DNA from: an uncultured Collinsella sp. | GTDB lineage: Bacteria; Actinomycetota; Coriobacteriia; Coriobacteriales; Coriobacteriaceae | Direction of reading: 5' to 3' | Length of the DNA stretch: 9,510 nucleotides | Assembly (NCBI GenBank): GCA_937958315.1 | Contig: CALFGH010000151.1 | Coordinates: 1 to 9,510 of the forward strand | Shown: piece by piece, positions 1 to 6,889 of the stretch | How the letters are laid out: each line of letters starts with the position of its first letter | Position numbering within the stretch: the stretch's first letter is position 1 | The notes under the pieces: generated by a model | Databases searched by the model: none | Told to the model about the DNA's origin: nothing | The model's input: only the letters and a program-made list of their open reading frames with translations | Translations under genes and position numbers: made by a program

Positions 1-1
1 C

Positions 2-1981
2 AAGCTCGCCCGCCTGCGCGGCGCCTTTGTGGGCAAACCGCTCGTCGCCGCCGTCCTGTGCCTGCTGCTCGCCGGCGTCTTTGCGCTGCTGGGCATGGAG
101 GTCTCGTCCAACCACGACTTTACCTGGGTCTACCCCCTGTGCATCCTGCTCGAGTGGGCCATCATCACCACGCTCATGGTCGGCCTGTTCTTCCTGTTCC
201 AGCGCCACGGTGCAGCTCCCGCGGTCCTGGCCTTTGCCCTCTTTGTCCTGGGCATTGCCGAGTTCTTCGTCATCACGTTTAAATCCATGCCCATCCAGCC
301 GGGCGACCTTTCGGCCATCTCCACCGCCGCCGCGGTCGCCGGCACCGGCTACACCTTCTCCATCTCGCTGTTCTGCGTGCTGTCCATGGGCTTTACCGCC
401 ATCGCCATGCTGCTGTGCGAGTACGCCGGCCTGGTGGCACCGCATCGCCAGAAGGGTGCCGCCAACGCCAAGCGCATCCTACTCACCAACCTGCTCGTCG
501 CCGTACTGTGCCTGGGCGGTGTGACCGCACACGTCACGCTCATCGACTACTACAACACCCTCGGCATCACCGTCTACACCTGGCGCCCGCTCGAGAGCTA
601 CTGGCGCGAGGGCTACCTGCCCGCTTTCATTAGCGCGGCGCAGTCCATCAAGCCGCCCAAACCCGCCGACTACTCCGTCGACGATGCCAAGGCCACGCTC
701 AAAAAGTACGCCAAGGCCTACGACAAGTCCGACGCGGCCAAGAGCGACGAGCGCGCCGCCGCCGAGGAGCAGTTCGATAGCGAGAAGCCCACGGTCATCG
801 CCATCATGAACGAGACCTTCTCGGATCTTTCGATCTACCAGAACATGCGCGCCGGCTACGAAGGCCCGCAGTACTTTAAGAACCTGTCCAGCTGCCTCAG
901 CCGCGGCAAGCTCTACGTGAGCGCCTACGGCGGCGGCACGGCCAATACCGAGTTTGAGTTTATGACCGGCAACTCCATGGCCAACCTGGGCTCGGGCGTG
1001 TACCCCTACACCATCTACAACATGGAAACGACCGGGAATCTGGCAGAGCAGTTCAAGTCGCTCGGATATTCCACCACGGCCATGCACCCCAACCACGCAA
1101 CCAACTGGAACCGCGAGAACGTCTACAAGGACTTTGGCTTTGACCAGTTCCTGTCCATCAACGATTTCCAGGGCGCCGATACCCTGCGCGGTATGGTGAC
1201 AGACCAGGCTACCTACGACAAGATTCTTGAGCTGCTCGACCAGAACGCCGATCCGCAGTTTATCTTCGACGTGACCATGCAGAACCACTCGGGCTACGAC
1301 ACGGGCCTGCTGCCGGTCGACAAGCAGATGCACCTGAACATCGACACGACCGATCTGGACGCCAAGACCGTCGAGGACGGCACGCTCTCCGATGTCGACG
1401 AGTACGTCTCGTGCATTGAGCAGTCCGACCAGGCGCTGCGTTACTTCCTCAACGCCCTGAGCAAGCTCGACCGTAAGGTGGTCGTGGTGTTCTGGGGCGA
1501 CCACCAGCCGTTCTTCCCGTCCAAGTTCAACGACAAGTGGTTTACCGGTGAGGACGACGCCACGCATCAGGAGCGTCTGTGGCAGACCGACTACATCATC
1601 TGGGCCAACTACGACGTTGCCGGTTGCAACCAGACGAGTGAGGTCGACGACCTGTCCACCAACTATCTGTCCACCCAGCTGATGCAGCTGATCGGCGCAC
1701 CGCTGACCGACTACCAGAAAGCGCACATGACGCTGCGCGAGTCGCTGCCCGCCATCAACTCCGTGGGTTACGAGGACGCTAGCCTGCGTTGGGCGCTCTC
1801 CTCCAACGTCACCGGCGACGACGCCGAGGCCGCGGCTGCCACCAAGGCGCGCGAGGATTACGCCAAGATGCAGTACTACGAGATGTTCCGCGACGGCAAG
1901 AATGTGTACACCGAGCACTTCCAGACCGAGGCTAACGAGACCGACCCCAACCTGGCACCGGGTACGACCAAGATTAAGTAG
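2..1981 (+). CDS. LTA synthase family protein (sulfatase-fold phosphoglycerol transferase), 5' end outside window
   Basis: Membrane enzyme predicted to transfer glycerol-phosphate from phosphatidylglycerol to a teichoic-acid-like polymer or glycolipid on the outer membrane face (MdoB/LtaS family). The frame is open to the left edge. The GTG at 29 has no ribosome binding site, so the gene is cut at its 5' end. Numbering from that GTG, five hydrophobic segments lie within about residues 5-185, as in LtaS. They are followed by a charged linker (about 205-250) and an extracellular sulfatase-fold domain. Visible active-site signatures: NETFS (E262, metal ligand), GGGTANTEF (T304, the catalytic threonine position), MHPNH with NWNRE (H353, substrate pocket), QNH (H420) and WGDHQP (D491/H492, metal ligands). 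All expected residues are present, so the enzyme looks intact. It ends at TAG and is followed after 27 nt by a long hairpin element. The family is clear; the exact polymer is not. Confidence 0.9.
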   Translation, partial: KLARLRGAFVGKPLVAAVLCLLLAGVFALLGMEVSSNHDFTWVYPLCILLEWAIITTLMVGLFFLFQRHGAAPAVLAFALFVLGIAEFFVITFKSMPIQPGDLSAISTAAAVAGTGYTFSISLFCVLSMGFTAIAMLLCEYAGLVAPHRQKGAANAKRILLTNLLVAVLCLGGVTAHVTLIDYYNTLGITVYTWRPLESYWREGYLPAFISAAQSIKPPKPADYSVDDAKATLKKYAKAYDKSDAAKSDERAAAEEQFDSEKPTVIAIMNETFSDLSIYQNMRAGYEGPQYFKNLSSCLSRGKLYVSAYGGGTANTEFEFMTGNSMANLGSGVYPYTIYNMETTGNLAEQFKSLGYSTTAMHPNHATNWNRENVYKDFGFDQFLSINDFQGADTLRGMVTDQATYDKILELLDQNADPQFIFDVTMQNHSGYDTGLLPVDKQMHLNIDTTDLDAKTVEDGTLSDVDEYVSCIEQSDQALRYFLNALSKLDRKVVVVFWGDHQPFFPSKFNDKWFTGEDDATHQERLWQTDYIIWANYDVAGCNQTSEVDDLSTNYLSTQLMQLIGAPLTDYQKAHMTLRESLPAINSVGYEDASLRWALSSNVTGDDAEAAAATKAREDYAKMQYYEMFRDGKNVYTEHFQTEANETDPNLAPGTTKIK

Positions 1982-2003
1982 CTGCTAGCTGCTGAGCCAC
2001 AAC

Positions 2004-2140
2004 TGAAACGTCTGTCCAGGCGGAGGCATATAAGGTTCCCTGCTCGGACAGTCCTGCGCAAGACGAAGGCCACATTAAGTGGCCTTCTTTGCGTGCGGAA
2101 CTCGCGATGAACCTTATATGCCTCCGCCTGGACAGACGCC
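2004..2140 (+). repeat. Long-armed hairpin element, copy 1
   Basis: A perfect 30-bp inverted repeat (2009-2038 with 2109-2138) encloses a 70-nt core. The core itself folds: TCCTGCGCAA (2052-2061) pairs with TTGCGTG and GGA (2089-2099, with wobbles and one bulge), and inside that GAAGGCCAC (2065-2073) pairs with GTGGCCTTC (2079-2087) around the loop ATTAA. The same core is found inverted at 6922-6990 with different arms. The TGAAACGTC before the left arm and GACGCC after the right arm are also shared with copy 2, which sets the element's borders. It lies just after the LTA-synthase-like gene and reads in the same direction. No coding capacity, target-site duplication or transposase is visible. 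Most likely a structured RNA or terminator element; a non-autonomous mobile repeat is the alternative. Confidence 0.8.
2057..2093 (+). terminator. Inner hairpin of element copy 1, probable terminator of the LTA-synthase-like gene
   Basis: A 9-bp perfect GC-rich stem (GAAGGCCAC/GTGGCCTTC, loop ATTAA) is extended by CGCAA/TTGCG across a small internal loop. On the + strand the stem runs into TTCTTTG, a short U-rich stretch. The T-run is weak, so termination efficiency is uncertain. The placement, 75 nt after a stop codon, fits. Confidence 0.55.
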
Positions 2141-2192
2141 CTGATGTTGGGGCGTGGCTTGTCTTGGGTGTATCGCCGAACATATATAAGTT

Positions 2193-2220
2193 GAAGGCCA
2201 CGTTATGTGGCCTTCTTTGT
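2193..2220 (+). terminator. Stand-alone variant of the inner hairpin
   Basis: GAAGGCCAC (2193-2201) and GTGGCCTTC (2207-2215) form the same 9-bp stem as in the long-armed elements. The loop is GTTAT instead of ATTAA, and the tail TTTGTTTG is again U-rich. The 30-bp outer arms are missing. It may be a backup terminator for the LTA-synthase-like gene or a degenerate element copy. Confidence 0.55.
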
Positions 2221-2222
2221 TT

Positions 2223-2272
2223 GCGGAAAGTGTGTCCCGGAATTCTTGTCTGGAATGGGATGCAGTTTCCGC
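2223..2272 (+). repeat. Single GGAAA-type hairpin, same family as the array at 6571-6855
   Basis: GCGGAAA (2223-2229) pairs with TTTCCGC (2266-2272), and the inner arms GTGTCCC and GGGATGC pair with one mismatch or wobble. The loop begins GGAATT, as in array units read on the - strand. Order and sequence match those units: GGAAA, TG, (C/T)(A/G)TCCC, GGAATT, loop, GGGATGC, GTTTCC. It lies downstream of a long-armed hairpin element, as the array does. Confidence 0.7.
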
Positions 2273-2294
2273 TTGCGGAGTCTCCACTCAACAG

Positions 2295-2333
2295 AAAACC
2301 CGGGTGGCCTGTTTTTTGGCTACCCGGGTTTTT
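2295..2333. terminator. Bidirectional intrinsic terminator between converging genes
   Basis: AAAACCCGGGT (2295-2305) pairs with ACCCGGGTTTT (2322-2332). The stem continues through one G-T wobble and GCC/GGC, giving about 15 bp with an 8-nt T-rich loop. T-runs follow the stem on both strands. It stands 27 bp past the stop codon of the - strand surface-protein gene and closes the non-coding strip after the + strand LTA-synthase-like gene, so it probably serves both. Confidence 0.85.
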
Positions 2334-2359
2334 GGGTTGTCGATATGTTCGACTGGCTA

Positions 2360-5353
2360 CTAGTGGGTCTTGCGGCGCTTGATCAGCATGATGAGGGCTA
2401 TCACTACGAGCGTTGCTCCCGCTGCTGCTGCGGTGGCGACTAGGGCGAATGTTTGGTCGCCGGTGTTTGCGAGGTTCTTCGCTGTGGTCGTAGTCTTGAC
2501 CTTGGTGTCGGTCTTAGCTCCGTTGTCGGACTTGGGCTTGTCCGGGTTCGTCGGGGTCTCAGGAGTCTCGGGGTCCTTTGAGCCTTCGGAATCGGTTGGG
2601 CCGGCGGTGTTTACCAGCGTATGGTCCAGGAACTTCTTGGCGCCCGCACTTGCCTGTGAGAACAGGCGGCGCGTGCGGATCGGGGTGGCGTTCACCGTTG
2701 TGGGCGCCGTCTCCTCGGCCTCGATATTCACGAGCGTCGTGCCGGTGTCGAGGCCCACGTCGTTGTATCCCACGTGGCAGTAATACTGCGCACCGTCATC
2801 GTCTGCGGTCAGGTCAATCTCGAGCTTTGAGGCCGTTCCAGCCGCGAGGTTGCCATCGGCACCCACGAGCTTAAACTCTGTCTCGCCGCGGCCCTTGCGG
2901 TACCACATATAGGTCGGTGCCAGCCCTGTTTCGCTATCGTCGGCACCGAGTTGCTTCACATGGCCAATCGCCGAGAGCGTCAGGTGGCTTCCCGCCGCGC
3001 GCTCAACCGAAGAGTCGTATCCAAGATCCGACCCCTCCGCAGCATCCGCCGCAGGTCCGCTCACGGTCATCGTCATGCCATCGGGCATGGTCTTGACCGT
3101 GATGATTGCCGAGCGAATACCTGTTTCGGTCGTGGATCCATTCTTAACGGCGGCGATGGCGAATCGATACTCCGTATTGGGCTGCAGCCCATCCCACTTG
3201 AGCGAGGTCTGCGTGTTGTCGGCAATCTTCCAGCTATTGACGACCGCATCCGCCGCATTGCTCTGCAGCATGCCCACGCCGTAGCTAAAGCCACTCTTGT
3301 TTGCGAGTACATCGTCCCAGCTAAACGTAACGCTGGTCGAATCGACGGCGTTTGCCGTAAAGCCCGTCACGGCCGGCGCGTCGGGCATCTCGACGTCCTT
3401 AACGTCATAGCCCACGATCCAGAACTGGTCGGTGTCCTTGGTGCCGAGCTTATCGCCCGAGTCTGCCTCGAACTTGTCGACATCCACCGCGTTGACGCCC
3501 AGACGCCACACAAAACCGTACTTGCCCTGCGCGGCCTCGGGCAGGTTGTCGACGGTGCCGCCGTATTCGGTCGATTCACTCGAGGAGTTACCCGTAGTAA
3601 AGCCGGCGTTGGCACCAAAGCACAGGCCGCCAAACAACTCGTGCTTTGCGAGCTTCGCGCCCATGACAACGCTGCCGTTCAGCGTCAAGTCGAGCTCGAG
3701 CTCCTGCTCCTTGCCCTCCTCGACTTCGATGGTCTGCTCAATGCTCGCCCCCGACTGCGCGGCGGCGCCGTTAAACCCATCGTGCGTGTAGGCGCGCGTT
3801 ACGCCAGGCTTGCCCAGGCCAAAGGAATCCCCAACGGGAGTCTCGCCGTTGAGCGTCGTTTGATAGGTCCCGGGTTCTCCCGACCGGTTGGTCAAAAAGT
3901 AGCTGAGCGGCGTCATATTGTGCTGTTTGGCAATGCGGTCATAGGCCTCGACATTAACGACCGAGGTCTGCGCGCCGAGCGACACGGGCGCCGCCATCAC
4001 GCCCTTGCCACCAGTTTCCTCATTTTCGATCTCATACTCGTAATAGACCATCGGAATCGTGTAGAGCACGGCCTTGTCACCCTCGCCGGCATGCGACTCA
4101 TAGCTTACGCTTGCGCTGACCGTGCGCTCGCTCCGGTAGTCATAGCATCCCTCGGCGGCAAAATCGACTGAAGCATTCATCGCGACCAGGGGCGGACCGG
4201 TCTGCACCTCGACGGCAACGCCCAACTCGGCGCCAATGGTATAGCCCTGGGATGTCCCCGTGCCCTTTTCCTCTCCGTATGACGTGCCGCCCAACACCAG
4301 ATAGCCGTATGCCTGCTCCAGATCCTCAACATAGGGCGCATCCTGCAGCACGGCAAGCACGCGCGGGTTGGTATAGACCTTGTAGCGGTCCTTGTACGTG
4401 ATCTTGACGCTGTCGTTGTCGACATCGGGCAGCGCGAGCGAGATAAATGTGCCGTAGGTAGTGCCGCGACGGTTGCTCTCGCTAATCACCTGCTCCTCGC
4501 CGCGGCGCACCTTTCCGTTCTCGTCGAGCGAAAAATGCGAGGCGGTCATCCAATAGTAGTCATCGTTCTTGCGCAGGTCCTCGTCGCGGTGCTTGCCCAC
4601 CACGGCGATAAAGCTCTCGTTATAGCGGTCCGAACCCGAGACGCTGCCCGCCTTGACGTCGCTGATCCACACCTGCTCTATACCCTTGTGGTCATGCTTG
4701 TTGCTGCTGTTGTATTGCTGACCGCTCATGCTCATGGTTCCGACCATGGACCCCAAGCCCTGAGCCCCGCTCTGTGCCGTGTTGCAGGCAAAGTCGCGGA
4801 ACACATCGCCGCCCACGAGCACCTCGTCGACCGCCAGCTGCTCGGACAGGCCGTCAAGGTTGGCAGTGGCAAGGGCAATAGGCGCCAAGGTGCACGGATA
4901 GCGCTTATCCTGAGCGCTATCCTTCCATGCGCTGTTGGGCACATGCATCAGCCCATAGGAGGCGAGGAGCCCGTCTCTGTATTCCTTGCAATCGGAAAGC
5001 TTGAACTCGCCAGACTCCGAGTCAAAATACGCGTAGCGGTACAGCGCGCCGTACAGCCCCTTGCTGCCGTCAGAAGCGCCGTAATCAAAAGCGCTGCGTT
5101 GCCAGTCATAGCCCGCAAGAATAAGGCCCGTGACGGTTTCACCCGTCTTCTTTCCTTCTTCATCGTAGGCGGCAAACGTGCCGAACGTCGCATTCGCAGC
5201 GACCATGGTCTTGCCGTTCGCGGAGAGGGAGATTGCGCCCGCGTCGCCCAGAGCATCGACATGGACGAGCGCACCCTTGGATGCATCCCACGAAAACAGC
5301 TCGCAATGCGTCGACTTATCAATATTCTTCTTGCCGTAGGGTGCCGAGACCAC
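2360..5353 (-). CDS. C-terminal fragment of the surface protein: beta-rich region, FN3, Ig-like, LANTG anchor
   Basis: Open frame of 997 codons after the in-frame TGA. The first available start is the GTG at 5353, which has no ribosome binding site, and the product would have no signal peptide, so independent expression as a surface protein is unlikely. Own numbering: FN3 about 656-758 (contains the typical LQPNTEYRFAIAAV strand), Ig-like about 762-880, Pro/Thr-rich stalk, LANTG 961-965, then a membrane helix and KRRK. Class E sortases of high-GC Gram-positives use LAxTG, so the anchor is a credible variant of LPxTG. The stretch around 4090-4250 has alternating polar/apolar strands of unknown fold. 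Confidence 0.7.
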   Translation of the reverse strand: MVSAPYGKKNIDKSTHCELFSWDASKGALVHVDALGDAGAISLSANGKTMVAANATFGTFAAYDEEGKKTGETVTGLILAGYDWQRSAFDYGASDGSKGLYGALYRYAYFDSESGEFKLSDCKEYRDGLLASYGLMHVPNSAWKDSAQDKRYPCTLAPIALATANLDGLSEQLAVDEVLVGGDVFRDFACNTAQSGAQGLGSMVGTMSMSGQQYNSSNKHDHKGIEQVWISDVKAGSVSGSDRYNESFIAVVGKHRDEDLRKNDDYYWMTASHFSLDENGKVRRGEEQVISESNRRGTTYGTFISLALPDVDNDSVKITYKDRYKVYTNPRVLAVLQDAPYVEDLEQAYGYLVLGGTSYGEEKGTGTSQGYTIGAELGVAVEVQTGPPLVAMNASVDFAAEGCYDYRSERTVSASVSYESHAGEGDKAVLYTIPMVYYEYEIENEETGGKGVMAAPVSLGAQTSVVNVEAYDRIAKQHNMTPLSYFLTNRSGEPGTYQTTLNGETPVGDSFGLGKPGVTRAYTHDGFNGAAAQSGASIEQTIEVEEGKEQELELDLTLNGSVVMGAKLAKHELFGGLCFGANAGFTTGNSSSESTEYGGTVDNLPEAAQGKYGFVWRLGVNAVDVDKFEADSGDKLGTKDTDQFWIVGYDVKDVEMPDAPAVTGFTANAVDSTSVTFSWDDVLANKSGFSYGVGMLQSNAADAVVNSWKIADNTQTSLKWDGLQPNTEYRFAIAAVKNGSTTETGIRSAIITVKTMPDGMTMTVSGPAADAAEGSDLGYDSSVERAAGSHLTLSAIGHVKQLGADDSETGLAPTYMWYRKGRGETEFKLVGADGNLAAGTASKLEIDLTADDDGAQYYCHVGYNDVGLDTGTTLVNIEAEETAPTTVNATPIRTRRLFSQASAGAKKFLDHTLVNTAGPTDSEGSKDPETPETPTNPDKPKSDNGAKTDTKVKTTTTAKNLANTGDQTFALVATAAAAGATLVVIALIMLIKRRKTH

Positions 5354-5368
5354 GATGGCGAGGTCATC

Positions 5369-6448
5369 TCAAAAATCGCGATCGAGGTCGCCGGCCGCTA
5401 GCGAAACGACAGGAGCTGACTGAAGCTGCGTCCAGGAGTCGTTCCCGCCCTTGTTGTGCGTGGTGTAGTCCGCGGCGTTACCGGCATCGATCTTGACGAC
5501 GCTTTGCTTCCAGTTGCCGCCCTCCAAGTCATACATGTCGACTACAGCCTTGCGCACGCCGTTCTCGTCGACATAGCAGCCCGCGTAGACAAAAAGCTCG
5601 TCGACGCCGTCGCCATCGACATCGCCCGCCTCGACATCAAAGACGGCGTCGTGCTCTTGCAGGTAACCGGCATCCAGGTACTTAAAACGGCCTTCGTACA
5701 TCATATTAGTGTTGACCGTCACCGGCAGGTGTGTGTCGAGAGTGCGCGTACGCCCGTTGCTAAACGAGTAGAGGACCAGCTCAACCTTTCCGGCGTATGA
5801 CTTGCCGTCAATCGTCGTGGAGGAACTGTCGCCGTAGGCACGGAGCTCGGCAACGCGGCTCTTTTTGCCCGTGCTGGCGTCGCTGCAGAACTCAACACTC
5901 GTGGCGTGAATGCCCGAGAAACCGTTGTTGTCGTTGGCGAGTACTGTTGAGGACTCATTGTTGCTTAGGTACGACCAGGTGCCGCCACCGTAGTCGCTAT
6001 GCTTGTAGAGATCGCTGTTCGTATCGAAGTTGTTGACGTTTTGCCAGAACTTTGCGGCGCCCCACACACTTCCATAGCCATCGGTGAGTTTGCTGCTGCC
6101 GCCAATGTCACCGCGCTCGACGTTCTCGAGCTTGTCGCGCAGAGTGTAGCGATTGCCATGGCTACCGTTAGCTGCCATATAGACCTCGCTGCGCGTGGCA
6201 AACGTCGTGGGGGTATCAGTGGAATAGGGGCCAACGGTATCGGCCGGAATGTCCTCGCTCGTGCCCAGACCCAGGGCTTGATAATCCTGCTCGGTCATAT
6301 CGGTGATTGCGGGCGCGTCTGCCGCCTGGGCAACCTGGGGCGTGGCCGTGAAGCAGGCGACGCTCGTGGCGATCAACGCAGCAAGCGCCGCCGTCCCAAC
6401 AAGCGGGATTATCGACAGCCTACGGATACGGGGGTGTGGAACGTACAT
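5369..6448 (-). CDS. N-terminal fragment of the surface protein: signal peptide and first FG-GAP/VCBS repeats
   Basis: This is the part translated before the in-frame TGA, 359 residues. I prefer ATG 6448 over the upstream ATG 6484. A GAGG (6455-6458) lies 6 nt before 6448, the signal peptide then starts sensibly (basic RIRR, hydrophobic core, cleavage AQA-AD), and 6484 has no ribosome binding site and almost coincides with the predicted transcription start. The fragment would be secreted but lacks any wall anchor, so it would be released if made alone. It holds one complete calcium-binding loop (D276, D278, D280) and stops in the middle of a second. Confidence 0.75.
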   Translation of the reverse strand: MYVPHPRIRRLSIIPLVGTAALAALIATSVACFTATPQVAQAADAPAITDMTEQDYQALGLGTSEDIPADTVGPYSTDTPTTFATRSEVYMAANGSHGNRYTLRDKLENVERGDIGGSSKLTDGYGSVWGAAKFWQNVNNFDTNSDLYKHSDYGGGTWSYLSNNESSTVLANDNNGFSGIHATSVEFCSDASTGKKSRVAELRAYGDSSSTTIDGKSYAGKVELVLYSFSNGRTRTLDTHLPVTVNTNMMYEGRFKYLDAGYLQEHDAVFDVEAGDVDGDGVDELFVYAGCYVDENGVRKAVVDMYDLEGGNWKQSVVKIDAGNAADYTTHNKGGNDSWTQLQSAPVVSLAAGDLDRDF

Positions 6449-6492
6449 GAGGGACCTCGCTTTATTCGAGTGGAGTGGACTCATTTTTGCAA

Positions 6493-6552
6493 ATGATACA
6501 TCCGATGCCCGATATCACGTGTCTCATTTTCGCCAACGGCGTGTCTCATTTT
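6493..6552 (-). promoter_or_regulatory. Candidate promoter of the surface-protein gene with two upstream boxes 22 bp apart
   Basis: On the - strand TATCAT (6498-6493) matches the -10 consensus at 5 of 6 positions. The region 17 bp upstream has no good -35. AAAATGAGACACG occurs twice upstream (6530-6518 and 6552-6540), exactly 22 bp apart, about two helical turns. If transcription starts near 6486, the boxes centre near -38 and -60, typical activator positions. The distal box continues into the small palindrome TCTCATTTTTGAGA (6544-6557). The leader to ATG 6448 would be about 38 nt. Inferred from sequence alone. Confidence 0.4.
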
Positions 6553-6570
6553 TGAGAATCCGAGATGCCG

Positions 6571-6855
6571 CGGAAATCTTATCCCAGCTCAAAGGCCATT
6601 TCTGGGATGTATTTTCCGTCGAGTGCCTCATCGGGAAACTGCATCCCATTTCAAGCGTCGATTCTGGGACGCATTTTCCCTTAGACCCTCAACCGGAAAC
6701 CGCATCCCACTTTGAGCGCAAATTCCGGGATGCATTTTCCGCTTGAGCCTCATTGGGAAACGGCGTCCCATTCCAAAGGCAAATTCCGGGACGCATTTTT
6801 TGAAAGCCTGCCCATCCGGAAAGCCCGTCCCACTTTGGACGCATCCGGGCACGGA
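6571..6855 (-). repeat. Tandem array of about 4.5 GGAAA-type hairpins, 61-62 bp period
   Basis: Unit starts (ggaaa on the + strand) fall at 6572, 6634, 6695, 6756 and 6818; the last is partial. Each complete unit is an inverted repeat: GGAAA pairs with TTTCC as an outer stem, and GCATCCC or GCGTCCC pairs with GGGATGC or GGGACGC as an inner stem around a loop of about 17 nt. Linkers of about 15 nt resemble GATGAGGC-CTC. Inner stems covary: 6695 has GCATCCC/GGGATGC while 6756 has GCGTCCC/GGGACGC. The period is not a multiple of three and units change frame, so the short open frames here are not genes. One more copy in the same relative orientation is at 2223-2272. The array lies upstream of the surface-protein promoter and downstream of the flavodoxin gene and hairpin element copy 2. 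Confidence 0.85.
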
Positions 6856-6889
6856 ACCATCGACCTATCAGGCCTCCCATCAATAAAGA

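Larger units (their letters stand above)
2360..6448 (-). pseudogene. Large LAxTG-anchored FG-GAP/FN3/Ig surface protein, interrupted by one in-frame TGA
   Basis: Read as one frame from ATG 6448 to TAG 2360 the product is 1361 residues plus one stop at codon 360 (5369-5371). Order: signal peptide (about 1-42, cleavage after AQA), FG-GAP/VCBS-like calcium repeats (D276-V-D-G-D-G; D354-L-D-R-D; D675-V-D-N-D), a long beta-rich region I do not recognise (about 400-1015), an FN3 domain (about 1022-1123), an Ig-like domain (about 1127-1245, ending near a YYC motif), a Pro/Thr-rich stalk, LANTG (1326-1330), a hydrophobic helix and the tail KRRK. This is a wall-anchored adhesin or binding protein; the ligand is unknown. 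The TGA sits inside a calcium-repeat motif (GDLDRDF-stop-DDLAIV) and both sides stay in frame, so one substitution such as CGA to TGA explains it. TGA is the normal stop of the ABC gene in this window, so a changed genetic code is unlikely. Recent nonsense mutation, base-call error or leaky readthrough all remain possible. Confidence 0.8.

Noticed and set aside
479..1918. 479-codon open frame antisense to the LTA-synthase-like gene
   Set aside because: It is a GC-bias shadow: its residues are low-complexity V/G/L/A without domain logic, while the + strand frame has all catalytic motifs.
2009..2138. Invertible promoter or switch (inverton) flanked by the 30-bp inverted repeats
   Set aside because: The 70-nt interior is very short for site-specific inversion, no recombinase is adjacent, and both copies have the same orientation relative to their upstream genes. 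Long reads showing both orientations would reopen the idea.
2004..2140. Insertion sequence or MITE with target-site duplication
   Set aside because: No direct repeat is seen at the borders of either copy and no transposase is in the window. A mobile origin is not excluded, only unsupported.
2089..2443. Small + strand proteins after the LTA-synthase-like gene
   Set aside because: They cover the hairpin arms and terminators, and have no ribosome binding site or domain.
2951..4171. 406-codon + strand open frame inside the surface-protein gene
   Set aside because: It is antisense to the FN3 and beta-rich coding region and has no recognisable domain.
5369..5371. TGA read as selenocysteine, Gly or Trp
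   Set aside because: No selenoprotein context is recognised, and TGA is used as the normal stop of the ABC gene in this window.
5369..5376. Frameshift or slippage at the T-run as a phase-variation switch
   Set aside because: Both sides of the stop are in the same frame; slippage at the T-run would put the downstream part out of frame rather than restore it.
6571..6855. CRISPR array
   Set aside because: The whole unit, not a short repeat, is conserved and imperfectly so; there are no unique spacers of constant length against identical repeats, and no cas genes nearby.
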